From an uncultured Mollicutes bacterium (GTDB taxonomy: Bacteria > Bacillota_I > Bacilli_A > Acholeplasmatales > Anaeroplasmataceae), in NCBI GenBank assembly GCA_900547045.1, contig URFB01000009.1, forward strand, positions 1 to 15,127: a stretch of DNA of 15,127 nucleotides, in the 5' to 3' direction. Below, piece after piece: positions 7,814-14,857 of the stretch. The notes beneath the pieces were generated by a model that saw only the letters and a list, made by a program, of their open reading frames with translations, did not search any database and was not told the origin of the DNA. The position numbers and the translations under genes were made by a program. Within the stretch, counting starts at the first letter, position 1; each line of letters opens with the position of its first letter.

Positions 7814-10131
7814 TAGATATTAGCCACCCTTTTAGCATCAATATATTTATTAATATAATGAATAGCGAAGCCAGCTGCAGCGGCGATTGCAATAACGATG
7901 AAGGTAGTCCACCACCAAGAAAGAACAATATAAACAATAGTAGCAGTTAAATATGAAGTAACAATCCAGAATAAGATTGTAGCCCATAGCTTCTTTTGAG
8001 GAAGCTCAGCCTTAGCAGTTGCAACAGCGGCGAAGCATGGAATAGTTGTCATGTTAAAGGCAATAAATGCAATTAAGCCTGGCCAAGTAATTCCGGTTGC
8101 TTTAATCATTTGCACAGCCGCAGCAATACCTGATTCATCATTAATAACATCTAAAATACTAGCATCAATCATATTACCAGTTGCATTACTTACAACGGCA
8201 ATACCAGCAGCAAGAACACCAAATGTTGCGATTACATTTTCCTTTGCAACAAGGCCTGTAACAGCAGCTACGGCAAATACCCATCCGTAAGTCTTTAGCT
8301 GAGAGCCAAATCCAAGTGGAGTAAATAATGGTTGGAATAATTGACCAATTGATGCAAGAATAGATTCATTGATATTGTAGCAAACAAACTCACCATTCTC
8401 ATCAACGATTTCAGAAACCATTGTCCAATCCCACTTAAATGAAGAAATGAACCAAATAATAATTGTTGAAACTAAGATAATAGTAAATGCCTTCTTAACA
8501 TAATGCTTAAGCTTATCCCATAAATGGAACATTAAAGATTTAAACTTAGGAGCATGATATGCAGGAAGCTCCATAATGAATGGGGCAGCATCACCACGCA
8601 TAGTTGTATGACGCATTACAATTACAGCAATAATAGCAGTTACCATACCAAGAACATACATTGAGAAGGTAATAACATCGGCATTACCAATTGATAAAGC
8701 CTCAACGATACCACCAGCAATTGCAGTTAAAATAGGAAGCTTAGCACCACAGCTAAAGAAAGGAATAACACGAATAGTTGCGGTTCTTTCTCTATCATCT
8801 GCAAGTGTTCTTGTGTTAATCATCGCAGGAACTGAACAACCAAAGCCCATTATCATAGGCATGAAGGCACGTCCTGAAAGACCAAAACGACGGAAAATAC
8901 GGTCAAGAATGAAGGCTACACGAGCCATATAACCAGAATCCTCAAGAATTGAGAAGAATAGGAATAATAATAGAATTTGAGGAATGAATGACAATACAGA
9001 GAATACTCCGGCAACAACACCTTGATTAATAAAGCCTTGTACCCAGTTTGGAGCACCAGATAGCCATCCTTCAATAAGAGCGGCAAGTGAATCTGTAACC
9101 CATCCTAAGGTATTAGCAAGAATAACACCAGGTGAATTTAGACCACCACCAAAGAAAATACCCTTAGCGGCATTACCCTCTTCGCCACACCAATCGCCAA
9201 ACTTAGAGAAGATTGATCCTAACCAGAATAAATCCTCAGAGAATGTTAGGTGGAAAATTAAGAATAAAATTACTAGGAAAATAGGAATAGAAGCCCATTT
9301 ATTAGTTAAGACCTTATCAGCCTTATCTGATTTAGTAAGGGTAGCCTTTTCTTTATTATGAAACTTAGCATTTGAATAATTCTTAGAAATATACTTGTAT
9401 CTTGAATCAGCCACGATAGCTTCAAGGTCAGAACCAAATGTTTCATCCTTAAAGCTAGCCTTAAATTCATCAACAATATGAACAAGCTGTGGATGAGCAG
9501 CTGTTTCAAGCTCATCATTTTCAATAAGCTTAATAGCGTGGAATAATGGATTTTCAACCTCAAGTCCAGTAAATGCTGCCTTAACATCTGAAATTAAATG
9601 AGCTAAAGCACCCTCCGCAAGAACAGTTTGTCCCTGACGTGATTTTAAGGTTTCGTTATAAACCTTATCCATTAAAATATCAAGGTTTTCCTCAGTTTGA
9701 GCAGAAATACAAACTACAGGAACACCCATCTTCTTTTCTAAGGCCTGAGGATCAATTGTATCTCCAGTCTTTTTAAGAATATCCATCATATTAAGAGCAA
9801 TAACAACAGGAACATCAATTTCAAGAATTTGAGTTGTTAAATATAAGTTACGCTCAAGGTTAGTCGCATCAATAACGTTAATTATACATGCAGGCTTTTC
9901 ATCAAGAATATAATTTCTTGAAATAACCTCCTCAGGAGTATATGGAGAAAGCGAATAAATACCTGGAAGGTCAATGATTTGAAGAGGCTCCTTCGTTTTC
10001 TTATAAATTCCTTCTTTTTTATCAACAGTAACACCTGGCCAGTTACCAACATGTGCTGTTGAACCAGTTAAAGCATTAAATAGGGTAGTTTTACCACAGT
10101 TGGGATTACCTGCTAAAGCAATAGTCTTCAT
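7813..10131 (-). CDS. feoB: Ferrous iron transporter FeoB
   Basis: Inner-membrane Fe(II) importer with an N-terminal GTPase. In 772 residues: G1 GNPNCGKTT (8-16), G2 GVTV (33-36), G3 DLPG (54-57), G4 NMMD (114-117) and G5 SAQ (143-145), then a helical GDP-release region. The membrane part starts near residue 275 and holds the Gate motifs, including EDSGYMARVAF and GFGCSVPAMINTRTL, the latter with the conserved cysteine linked to iron passage, followed by FFSCGAKLPI. Full length, no frameshift. The ATG at 10131 shares one base with the preceding feoA stop (TAATG) and has a very strong AAAGGAGG site. It is third in feoA-feoA-feoB-small membrane protein. Confidence 0.98.
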   Translation of the reverse strand: MKTIALAGNPNCGKTTLFNALTGSTAHVGNWPGVTVDKKEGIYKKTKEPLQIIDLPGIYSLSPYTPEEVISRNYILDEKPACIINVIDATNLERNLYLTTQILEIDVPVVIALNMMDILKKTGDTIDPQALEKKMGVPVVCISAQTEENLDILMDKVYNETLKSRQGQTVLAEGALAHLISDVKAAFTGLEVENPLFHAIKLIENDELETAAHPQLVHIVDEFKASFKDETFGSDLEAIVADSRYKYISKNYSNAKFHNKEKATLTKSDKADKVLTNKWASIPIFLVILFLIFHLTFSEDLFWLGSIFSKFGDWCGEEGNAAKGIFFGGGLNSPGVILANTLGWVTDSLAALIEGWLSGAPNWVQGFINQGVVAGVFSVLSFIPQILLLFLFFSILEDSGYMARVAFILDRIFRRFGLSGRAFMPMIMGFGCSVPAMINTRTLADDRERTATIRVIPFFSCGAKLPILTAIAGGIVEALSIGNADVITFSMYVLGMVTAIIAVIVMRHTTMRGDAAPFIMELPAYHAPKFKSLMFHLWDKLKHYVKKAFTIILVSTIIIWFISSFKWDWTMVSEIVDENGEFVCYNINESILASIGQLFQPLFTPLGFGSQLKTYGWVFAVAAVTGLVAKENVIATFGVLAAGIAVVSNATGNMIDASILDVINDESGIAAAVQMIKATGITWPGLIAFIAFNMTTIPCFAAVATAKAELPQKKLWATILFWIVTSYLTATIVYIVLSWWWTTFIVIAIAAAAGFAIHYINKYIDAKRVANI

Positions 10132-10373
10132 TAGTTCTTCCCTCCTTTAAGCTCACATACAACAAGGCAAGCCTCGTTCTTTCTTAGAGTTAATTCGTAT
10201 CCTCTAATTGTAACCTCAATTGGATCACCAAGAGGAGCTTTTTTTCTAAGTAGCACATCAGCACCTGGTGTAACACCCATATCAAAAAGCCTACGTCGTA
10301 CTCTTCCTTCACCTAAAACGTTTACTATGGTAGCTTCATCGCCAATAGTAAGCTCATCTAACTTCTTTTGCAC
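10131..10373 (-). CDS. feoA: FeoA domain protein (second of the pair)
   Basis: Small cytoplasmic SH3-like protein needed for FeoB function. The 80 residues show the family layout: LDELTIGDEATIVNV, then RRRLFDMGVTPGADVLL (the conserved L..MG.TPG turn), DPIEVTIRGYELTLRKNEA and the C-terminal strand. The start is GTG at 10373, seven bases after an AGGAGG site that itself overlaps the TAG stop of the upstream feoA (TAGGAGG). Its own stop overlaps the feoB ATG. It has the more typical FeoA sequence of the two copies. Confidence 0.95.
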   Translation of the reverse strand: MQKKLDELTIGDEATIVNVLGEGRVRRRLFDMGVTPGADVLLRKKAPLGDPIEVTIRGYELTLRKNEACLVVCELKGGKN

Positions 10374-10384
10374 AATATAACCTC

Positions 10385-10597
10385 CTATGCTACAACGATT
10401 TTTGTTGCAATATCCTTATCTAGGGCAAGACGACCCTCGCATACCTTGCAAATAACATTACCGCCGCTTTGGCTTAAGACAGTGATTGTTGAATTTACCG
10501 TGATGCCTAAGGACTCTAAATGCTTCTTTGTTTTTTCATCCGCAAGAATTTTTACAATCTTTAATTCCTTATTAGGCGGTGCAATTACAAGTGGCAT
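10385..10597 (-). CDS. feoA: FeoA domain protein (first of the pair, more divergent)
   Basis: Second FeoA-like protein, 70 residues, first gene of the iron operon. It keeps the FeoA pattern: a short N-terminal strand (LKIVKILADEK), LESLGITVNSTITVLSQ matching the L..LG...G.. turn, then GNVICKVCEGRLALDKDIATKIVV, the GR.AL...A..I motif common in the leading FeoA of tandem operons. The ATG at 10597 has AAGGAGTG at good spacing. Tandem FeoA copies are common in Firmicutes and may form a hetero-complex with FeoB; that is inferred from context. Confidence 0.92.
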   Translation of the reverse strand: MPLVIAPPNKELKIVKILADEKTKKHLESLGITVNSTITVLSQSGGNVICKVCEGRLALDKDIATKIVVA

Positions 10598-10618
10598 TTT
10601 ATCACTCCTTCACTCAAT

Positions 10619-10640
10619 AGTTAGTTTCTATGAACTAACT
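10619..10640. promoter_or_regulatory. Perfect 22-bp palindrome, likely metal-regulator operator of feo
   Basis: AGTTAGTT (10619-10626), six-base centre, AACTAACT (10633-10640): perfect 8-bp arms. It lies from about +3 to +24 of the predicted feo transcript, so a bound repressor would block initiation. The half-site resembles the TTAG.../...CTAA arms of DtxR/IdeR/MntR-family boxes rather than the Fur box (GATAATGATTATC-like). It could also form a small RNA hairpin in the leader. Confidence 0.6.
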
Positions 10641-10649
10641 TACTCTTAT

Positions 10650-10678
10650 ATTATATTACTAAAAAAATTTGTTGTCAA
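10650..10678 (-). promoter_or_regulatory. Consensus promoter of the feo operon
   Basis: Minus strand: -35 TTGACA (10673-10678), 17-bp spacer, -10 TATAAT (10650-10655). Both boxes match the vegetative sigma consensus perfectly, the best promoter in the window. Such a strong core promoter fits repressor control. Predicted start near 10643, about 45 bases before the first feoA ATG. Confidence 0.85.
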
Positions 10679-10712
10679 TAACTTTTTTTGCAAAAAGTTA
10701 ATTAAGACTAAC
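10679..10712. promoter_or_regulatory. Two overlapping inverted repeats upstream of the feo -35
   Basis: Next to the -35 is a second 22-bp palindrome with 9-bp arms, TAACTTTTT / AAAAAGTTA (10679-10700, four-base centre). Overlapping it is an imperfect repeat GTTAAT-N4-ACTAAC (10697-10712) that has the same ACTAAC arm as the downstream palindrome. They may be extra operator sites, but A/T runs make chance palindromes likelier here. Confidence 0.35.
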
Positions 10713-10757
10713 AAAAAAGATACTAATACTTGGAGATTTTCCTTTCTTAGTATCTTT
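10713..10757 (-). terminator. Rho-independent terminator of the putrescine operon
   Basis: Minus strand: AAAGATACTAA (10757-10747) pairs perfectly over 11 bp with TTAGTATCTTT (10726-10716), with a 20-nt loop that has a small inner GGA/TCC pairing, running into TTTTTT (10718-10713). It starts five bases after the amidase stop codon. Confidence 0.8.
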
Positions 10758-10762
10758 AAATA

Positions 10763-11632
10763 TTATTTAATATAGCTTTGATGATTTATAGCCTCATACA
10801 TATTAGGCCTTCTATCCCTAAATACGCCCCAGCTAACACGCTTTTTATTTAGCGCATCAATATCAAATTCATAAATGATGTAGCCCTCTTCTTCTCTATT
10901 TAGCTCACAAACCTTACTACCTTCCTCATTGGCAATAAATGATGAACCATAGAAGGTCATTGAAGAATCCATAATAGTTTCCTTACCAACACGGTTTGAG
11001 GCTACAACAGGAATAATATTAGCCGCAGCATGTCCACACATTGTATTTTGCCAGTGGCATTTAGAATCAATCGGAAGGACAGGCTCACTACCAATTGCAG
11101 TTGGAAAAAGTAAGGCCTCAGCTCCCATTAGGCTTAGGCACCTTGCGGTTTCAGGAAACCACTGATCCCAGCAAATACCAATACCAAGCTTTAAATATTT
11201 AGTATTAAAGACCTTAAAGCCCGTGTCTCCTGGTGTAAAATAAAACTTTTCCTCGTAGCATTCACCAGTAGGAATATGGGTCTTTCTATAAATTCCTAAA
11301 TCATTTCCATCTGCGTCAATCATAATAATAGAATTATAGTAAGCAAGACCACTCTTTTCAAAAAAGCTTAAAGGAATTACAACCTGAAGCTCACGTGCAA
11401 GATTGCTAAATGTTTGATAGAATTTAGTTCCCTTAATGTTTTCAATTGCCAAATCAAAGAAATCATAATTTTCCTTTTGACAAAAATAGGGAGTTAAAAA
11501 TAGCTCTGATAAAAGAATAACATTAGCTCCATCCTTATGAGCCTTTCTTACATATTTTGAAGCTTTCCTAATATTTTCCTCACTATTTGGTGAAATTGCC
11601 ATTTGTACAGCACATAATTTTACTTTTCTCAT
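10763..11632 (-). CDS. aguB: N-carbamoylputrescine amidase
   Basis: Nitrilase-superfamily hydrolase that converts N-carbamoylputrescine to putrescine, CO2 and ammonia. The Glu-Lys-Cys triad is in place in 289 residues: Glu43 (LLSELFLTPYF), Lys117 (YRKTHIP) and Cys154 (GIGICWDQWFPE). The sequences HIPTGECYEEKFYFTPGDTG and WDQWFPE are typical of AguB rather than of general omega-amidases. The length is normal. The ATG at 11632 lies one base after the agmatine deiminase stop with AGGAAG upstream, so it is tightly coupled. It is the last gene of the operon, followed by a terminator. Confidence 0.95.
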   Translation of the reverse strand: MRKVKLCAVQMAISPNSEENIRKASKYVRKAHKDGANVILLSELFLTPYFCQKENYDFFDLAIENIKGTKFYQTFSNLARELQVVIPLSFFEKSGLAYYNSIIMIDADGNDLGIYRKTHIPTGECYEEKFYFTPGDTGFKVFNTKYLKLGIGICWDQWFPETARCLSLMGAEALLFPTAIGSEPVLPIDSKCHWQNTMCGHAAANIIPVVASNRVGKETIMDSSMTFYGSSFIANEEGSKVCELNREEEGYIIYEFDIDALNKKRVSWGVFRDRRPNMYEAINHQSYIK

Positions 11633-11633
11633 T

Positions 11634-12722
11634 TTATTCTTCCTTTCCTGGTATTTGCATCGTCACACAGTGAATATTTCCTCCTGCAAGTAATATTTCA
11701 CGTGACATAATGCTATATACATCCTTATTAGGATAATATTCCTTTAAAATATTTAAGGCATTTTGATCCTCAGGAACACCAAACTGAGGAACAATAACAA
11801 ATTTATCAGACATATAAAAATTAATATATGAACCAGCAAGCCTATTATTTTCTGGTCTTATAATTGCATCCGTTATTTGAAGCCCCTGGGCCTCCTCCTT
11901 AGTTAAATAAAGAGTTGATGGCACATTAATATTAACAATTTTAAGACTTCTTCCCTTGGCATCATGCTCATGATTTAGCACATCTAGAGCTTCCTTATAA
12001 TATTTTGATTGAATATCATTTAAATCATCAGATGAGGCTAGTGCTACAACTCCGGGCTCTAAAAAGCAGGCGACATTATCAACATGCTCATTAGTCTCAT
12101 CATTATAAATTCCATGAGGAAGCCAAATAACCTTCTTAGCATTAAAATAGCTTAAAAGCTTCTTTTCTATTTCTTCCTTAGTAAGATTACTATTTCTTCC
12201 TTTAGATAAAAGACAAGCCTCAGTCGTTAAAATAGTCCCTTCGCCATCTGAGTGAACAGAACCACCCTCTAAAATAAAATCCTTAGCCGAAATTGAATCA
12301 CATTTAAAATAATCAATTAATCTTTGACCAAGCTTATCATCGTCAGACCAATTTTGATATAAGCCATCTACATGACCACCCCAGGCATTAAAGCCAAAAT
12401 CTAGAGCTTTAAGCTTTTTATGATTAGATAAAAAGATTAGGGTATTATCACGAGCCCAGGAATCATTGTAAGGAATTCTTAAAATTTCTACATTTGCTAA
12501 TCTAAATGGCTTTAGCTCTTCCTCATCAATTTGCGGGTCACATAGTAAATAAACCATCTCATATTTACTTATAATTTTAACAAGCTCAAGAAAAACTGGC
12601 CTAGCATCCTTGGCCTTGTTACGCCAGGTATCAGCACGATATGGTAATTCAATAATGGTACCCTGGTGCCTTCCGCCCTCAAAGGGGAAATAAAAATTAT
12701 TCATGTCGCTTGATTGATTCAT
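11634..12722 (-). CDS. aguA: Agmatine deiminase
   Basis: Hydrolyses agmatine to N-carbamoylputrescine and ammonia; guanidino-modifying superfamily. In 362 residues: NDSWARDNT (86-94), the LEGGSVHSDGEGT segment (151-163), DETNEHVDN (208-216) with the catalytic acid/base region, and AGGNIHC with nucleophile Cys352 near the C-terminus. The frame is open upstream to 12821, but the ATG at 12722 has a textbook GGAGG six bases before it and gives a family-like N-terminus; the extra upstream residues would lie in the decarboxylase gene. The gene overlaps the end of the decarboxylase by 26 bp, with its ribosome site inside that gene, and is followed one base later by aguB. Confidence 0.95.
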   Translation of the reverse strand: MNQSSDMNNFYFPFEGGRHQGTIIELPYRADTWRNKAKDARPVFLELVKIISKYEMVYLLCDPQIDEEELKPFRLANVEILRIPYNDSWARDNTLIFLSNHKKLKALDFGFNAWGGHVDGLYQNWSDDDKLGQRLIDYFKCDSISAKDFILEGGSVHSDGEGTILTTEACLLSKGRNSNLTKEEIEKKLLSYFNAKKVIWLPHGIYNDETNEHVDNVACFLEPGVVALASSDDLNDIQSKYYKEALDVLNHEHDAKGRSLKIVNINVPSTLYLTKEEAQGLQITDAIIRPENNRLAGSYINFYMSDKFVIVPQFGVPEDQNALNILKEYYPNKDVYSIMSREILLAGGNIHCVTMQIPGKEE

Positions 12723-14226
12723 AATATTCCTCCAAATCCTTCTTATGCTTATCGTATAAATCCCAGGTCTTAAAATCAATAACGGAAACCTTATCCGGAT
12801 AATCAGATAAAACGGTGGCATTTTTTGATTTATAATACTTAATTCTTGCGATTACATCCTCATTAAAAATTTCACCAGGAATAATCAAAGGAATTCCAGG
12901 CGGATAAATCATAATTGACTCCTTAGAGATTAGGCCTAAAGCATCATCTAAATCAACTACCTTTAAAGGAGCATGATAAGCCGTTCTTGGTCTTATAATT
13001 CCCACAGCAAAAGGACTATCATATTTAAATTTAGGATATAAATCATCATTTTTATAATATTTAGCTGATATATCCTTTAGGGCCTTAATTAAATTATCAA
13101 CATGCTCCTTTAAAGAACCAATTGCAATAATGGCAAGCATGGTATAGGCCTCAGATAGTTCCATTTGAATATTGTATTTATCCCTTAAAAGATTGTAGCA
13201 TTCAAAGCCATTTAAATTAATATGAGATAGCTCAATAACAAGCTTAGTATCATCATAATCATATACACCCTTGGCAAGAAAATAATCTCTTCCATGCGCT
13301 TTAAAGCCAGGAATACGATTAATTTCCTTTCTTGCATAATTAGCAAGAGCGATAATATCGTTCATAACAACCTGTCCATTTAGGGCCATATATTTTCTTG
13401 AAGCATCAAGGCTGGCAAGAAGGAGGGTTGATGGTGAGGTAGTATTAATAGTAGCAAGAGCCTTAGATAGCTCATAATGAGAAACTAAATCACCCTGCCT
13501 TAGTAAGGCTGAGGATTGAGTGAGGGACCCTCCCGTTTTATGAAGGGATATAGCTGATACATCAGCCTTACACTCCATCGCACTTAAAGGTCCATATTGA
13601 TTAAAGCCAAAATGTGCGCCATGAGCCTCATCAACAAGCACAATCATATGCCTGGAATGCGCCTCAACAACAAGTCTTCTAAGGTCAAGGGCTGCTCCAA
13701 AATAGGTTGGATTAATTACAAAAATAGCCTTCGCCTTAGGATTTTCATCCATCGCCTTAATATAGGCCTCAATTGAAGGCTGATTGGCAATTTCAAGATT
13801 ATAATCATAATCAGGCTTAATAAAGATAGGCTTAGCTCCTGATAATACTATGGCATTAATCGCTGATTTATGGCAATTTCTTGGCATAATAATTTCATCA
13901 TGAGCATGACATACAGCCATAATCATCGCCATAATTCCTGAGCTTGTACCATTTATTAGAAAAAAGGCCTCATCTGCCTCACAAGCAGCGGATAAAAGCT
14001 CCTGGCTTTTTAAAATAACTCCTGAGGGATGATTTAAATTATCAAGTCCTCTTGGGGCGTTAACATCACATTTATAGGCCATTTGACCAACATAATCCTT
14101 AAAATCATTTTGAACATTTCCCATATGGTGTCCGGGCACATCAAATGGGGAAACATTATCACCAATATATTTTTTTAACGCATCTAAATATGGTGTTTCA
14201 TTTTGATCTAATCCTCTTCTATTCAT
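12697..14226 (-). CDS. speA: Arginine decarboxylase (PLP, Orn/Lys/Arg decarboxylase family)
   Basis: Decarboxylates arginine to agmatine, the first step to putrescine. It is a fold-type-I PLP enzyme of the major Orn/Lys/Arg decarboxylase family, 509 residues, the short form without the N-terminal wing domain of E. coli inducible decarboxylases. Visible: PGHH (31-34), INGTSSG (91-97, phosphate binding), NPTYFG, VDEAHGAHFG (198-207, Asp199 to the pyridine nitrogen), SLHKTGG with the Schiff-base Lys230, and a C-terminal domain with YPPGIPLIIPGE. Sequence alone cannot exclude lysine or ornithine, but the next two genes act on agmatine and its product, so arginine is strongly favoured. The ATG at 14226 has AAGGAG eight bases upstream. 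First gene of the operon, behind a leader hairpin. Confidence 0.93.
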   Translation of the reverse strand: MNRRGLDQNETPYLDALKKYIGDNVSPFDVPGHHMGNVQNDFKDYVGQMAYKCDVNAPRGLDNLNHPSGVILKSQELLSAACEADEAFFLINGTSSGIMAMIMAVCHAHDEIIMPRNCHKSAINAIVLSGAKPIFIKPDYDYNLEIANQPSIEAYIKAMDENPKAKAIFVINPTYFGAALDLRRLVVEAHSRHMIVLVDEAHGAHFGFNQYGPLSAMECKADVSAISLHKTGGSLTQSSALLRQGDLVSHYELSKALATINTTSPSTLLLASLDASRKYMALNGQVVMNDIIALANYARKEINRIPGFKAHGRDYFLAKGVYDYDDTKLVIELSHINLNGFECYNLLRDKYNIQMELSEAYTMLAIIAIGSLKEHVDNLIKALKDISAKYYKNDDLYPKFKYDSPFAVGIIRPRTAYHAPLKVVDLDDALGLISKESIMIYPPGIPLIIPGEIFNEDVIARIKYYKSKNATVLSDYPDKVSVIDFKTWDLYDKHKKDLEEYYESIKRHE

Positions 14227-14235
14227 TGAACACTT

Positions 14236-14288
14236 CTCCTTAAAAAAATAAAGGTATGAAACAATAAACGAATATTATCTCATACCTT
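14236..14288 (-). promoter_or_regulatory. Terminator-like hairpin in the speA leader (candidate attenuator)
   Basis: Minus strand: AAGGTATGA (14288-14280) pairs perfectly over 9 bp with TCATACCTT (14259-14251), loop 20 nt, then TATTTTTTT (14250-14242), which runs directly into the speA ribosome site AAGGAG (14241-14236). A stem followed by a U-run is the form of an intrinsic terminator, but it lies downstream of the best speA promoter and upstream of its start codon. It could stop transcripts arriving from the flavodoxin gene and also attenuate speA. No anti-terminator is obvious; a small ATTAC/GTAAT hairpin (14291-14303) precedes it. Confidence 0.5.
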
Positions 14289-14328
14289 ATATTACATAGT
14301 AATTTTATCCTTTGATCTTTTCGATTTA

Positions 14329-14356
14329 ATTATATTACAAAAAGAGTATTTTTCAA
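14329..14356 (-). promoter_or_regulatory. Promoter of the speA-aguA-aguB operon
   Basis: Minus strand: -35 TTGAAA (14351-14356), 16-bp spacer, perfect -10 TATAAT (14329-14334). Predicted start near 14322, giving a leader of about 95 bases, longer than for other operons here, which holds the hairpin described separately. Confidence 0.65.
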
Positions 14357-14360
14357 TCAT

Positions 14361-14431
14361 TTTTTGCTTAAAACCAAGATTTATTTTTTTAAGCTAAAAT
14401 TTAATTATTTTTCTTCTTTTTTTAAATAATT
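14361..14431. repeat. AT-rich inverted repeats between flavodoxin and speA
   Basis: The 226-bp gap 14227-14452 has no gene. Upstream of the speA promoter it holds GCTTAAAA (14366-14373) / TTTTAAGC (14387-14394), an 8-bp perfect stem extended by four more pairs after a mismatch, and an all-A/T stem AATTATTT (14403-14410) / AAATAATT (14424-14431). One of them may end the flavodoxin transcript, but on the minus strand neither has a convincing U-tract after a G/C-containing stem. Confidence 0.25.
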
Positions 14432-14452
14432 GAGGATTATTTTATTTATTTT

Positions 14453-14857
14453 TTAAGCATTAATAGCTGAAACAAAGGCTTCAAGCTCAGAGGAATCAAT
14501 TTGTGAATCATCACCATTAGAAATTAAGCCTGCAGCTCCAAGTGTAGATCCACTTTCCTTAACGTCAGACTCCCATGTTCTCATCCATTCACCATCGCCC
14601 CAGCCATATGAGCCAAATAAGAAGATTTTGTGTCCAGCACCCTTAGCTAGAATTTCATCGCTTAGAGGCTTAAATTCATCAGCTAGCTCCTCGCTTCCCA
14701 TTGCTGGGCATCCTAAAATAATATTATCATAAGCAAGCACATCATCAACTGTTACCTCATCATAGCTAACACATTTAGCATCAGTAAGGCTAGCAATTTT
14801 TTTAGCCATTGACTCAGTATTTCCTGTCATTGAATAATAAACTACTATATTTTTCAT
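14453..14857 (-). CDS. Small flavodoxin
   Basis: FMN-binding electron carrier of the short-chain type, 134 residues, likely an alternative to ferredoxin when iron is scarce. The phosphate loop is YYSMTGNTE (7-15), followed by GCPAMGSEEL (49-58) and FGSYGWGDGEWM (81-92), the two loops that cover the isoalloxazine ring, with aromatic residues Tyr84 and Trp86. Length and motif order match clostridial-type flavodoxins. The ATG at 14857 shares one base with the stop of the upstream DUF3793-like gene (TAATG), with AAAGGATG upstream. No clear promoter of its own is visible. Its electron partners cannot be told from the window. Confidence 0.93.
   Translation of the reverse strand: MKNIVVYYSMTGNTESMAKKIASLTDAKCVSYDEVTVDDVLAYDNIILGCPAMGSEELADEFKPLSDEILAKGAGHKIFLFGSYGWGDGEWMRTWESDVKESGSTLGAAGLISNGDDSQIDSSELEAFVSAINA

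Noticed and set aside
9306..9587. 93-codon minus-strand frame inside feoB
   Set aside because: Same strand but a different frame from feoB; feoB continues intact through it, so it is a shadow and not a frameshift.
10619..10640. Reading the feo palindrome as a Fur box
   Set aside because: It lacks the GATAAT/ATTATC hexamer pattern; the AGTTAG/CTAACT arms fit a DtxR/MntR-like site better.
10368..10775. Plus-strand open frame of 135 codons across feoA and the feo promoter region
   Set aside because: It is antisense to feoA, crosses the consensus feo promoter, operator and the aguB terminator, has low-complexity composition and no family resemblance.
12723..12821. Longer N-terminus for agmatine deiminase
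   Set aside because: The extra 33 residues lie in the decarboxylase gene and do not resemble the family, while the ATG at 12722 has a perfect GGAGG site.
14275..14283. Minimal reading frame ATG-AGA-TAA (Met-Arg-stop) in the speA leader hairpin
   Set aside because: A Met-Arg leader before arginine decarboxylase is tempting, but AAGG ends only one base before the ATG, too close to serve as a ribosome site, and such a trinucleotide run is expected by chance.
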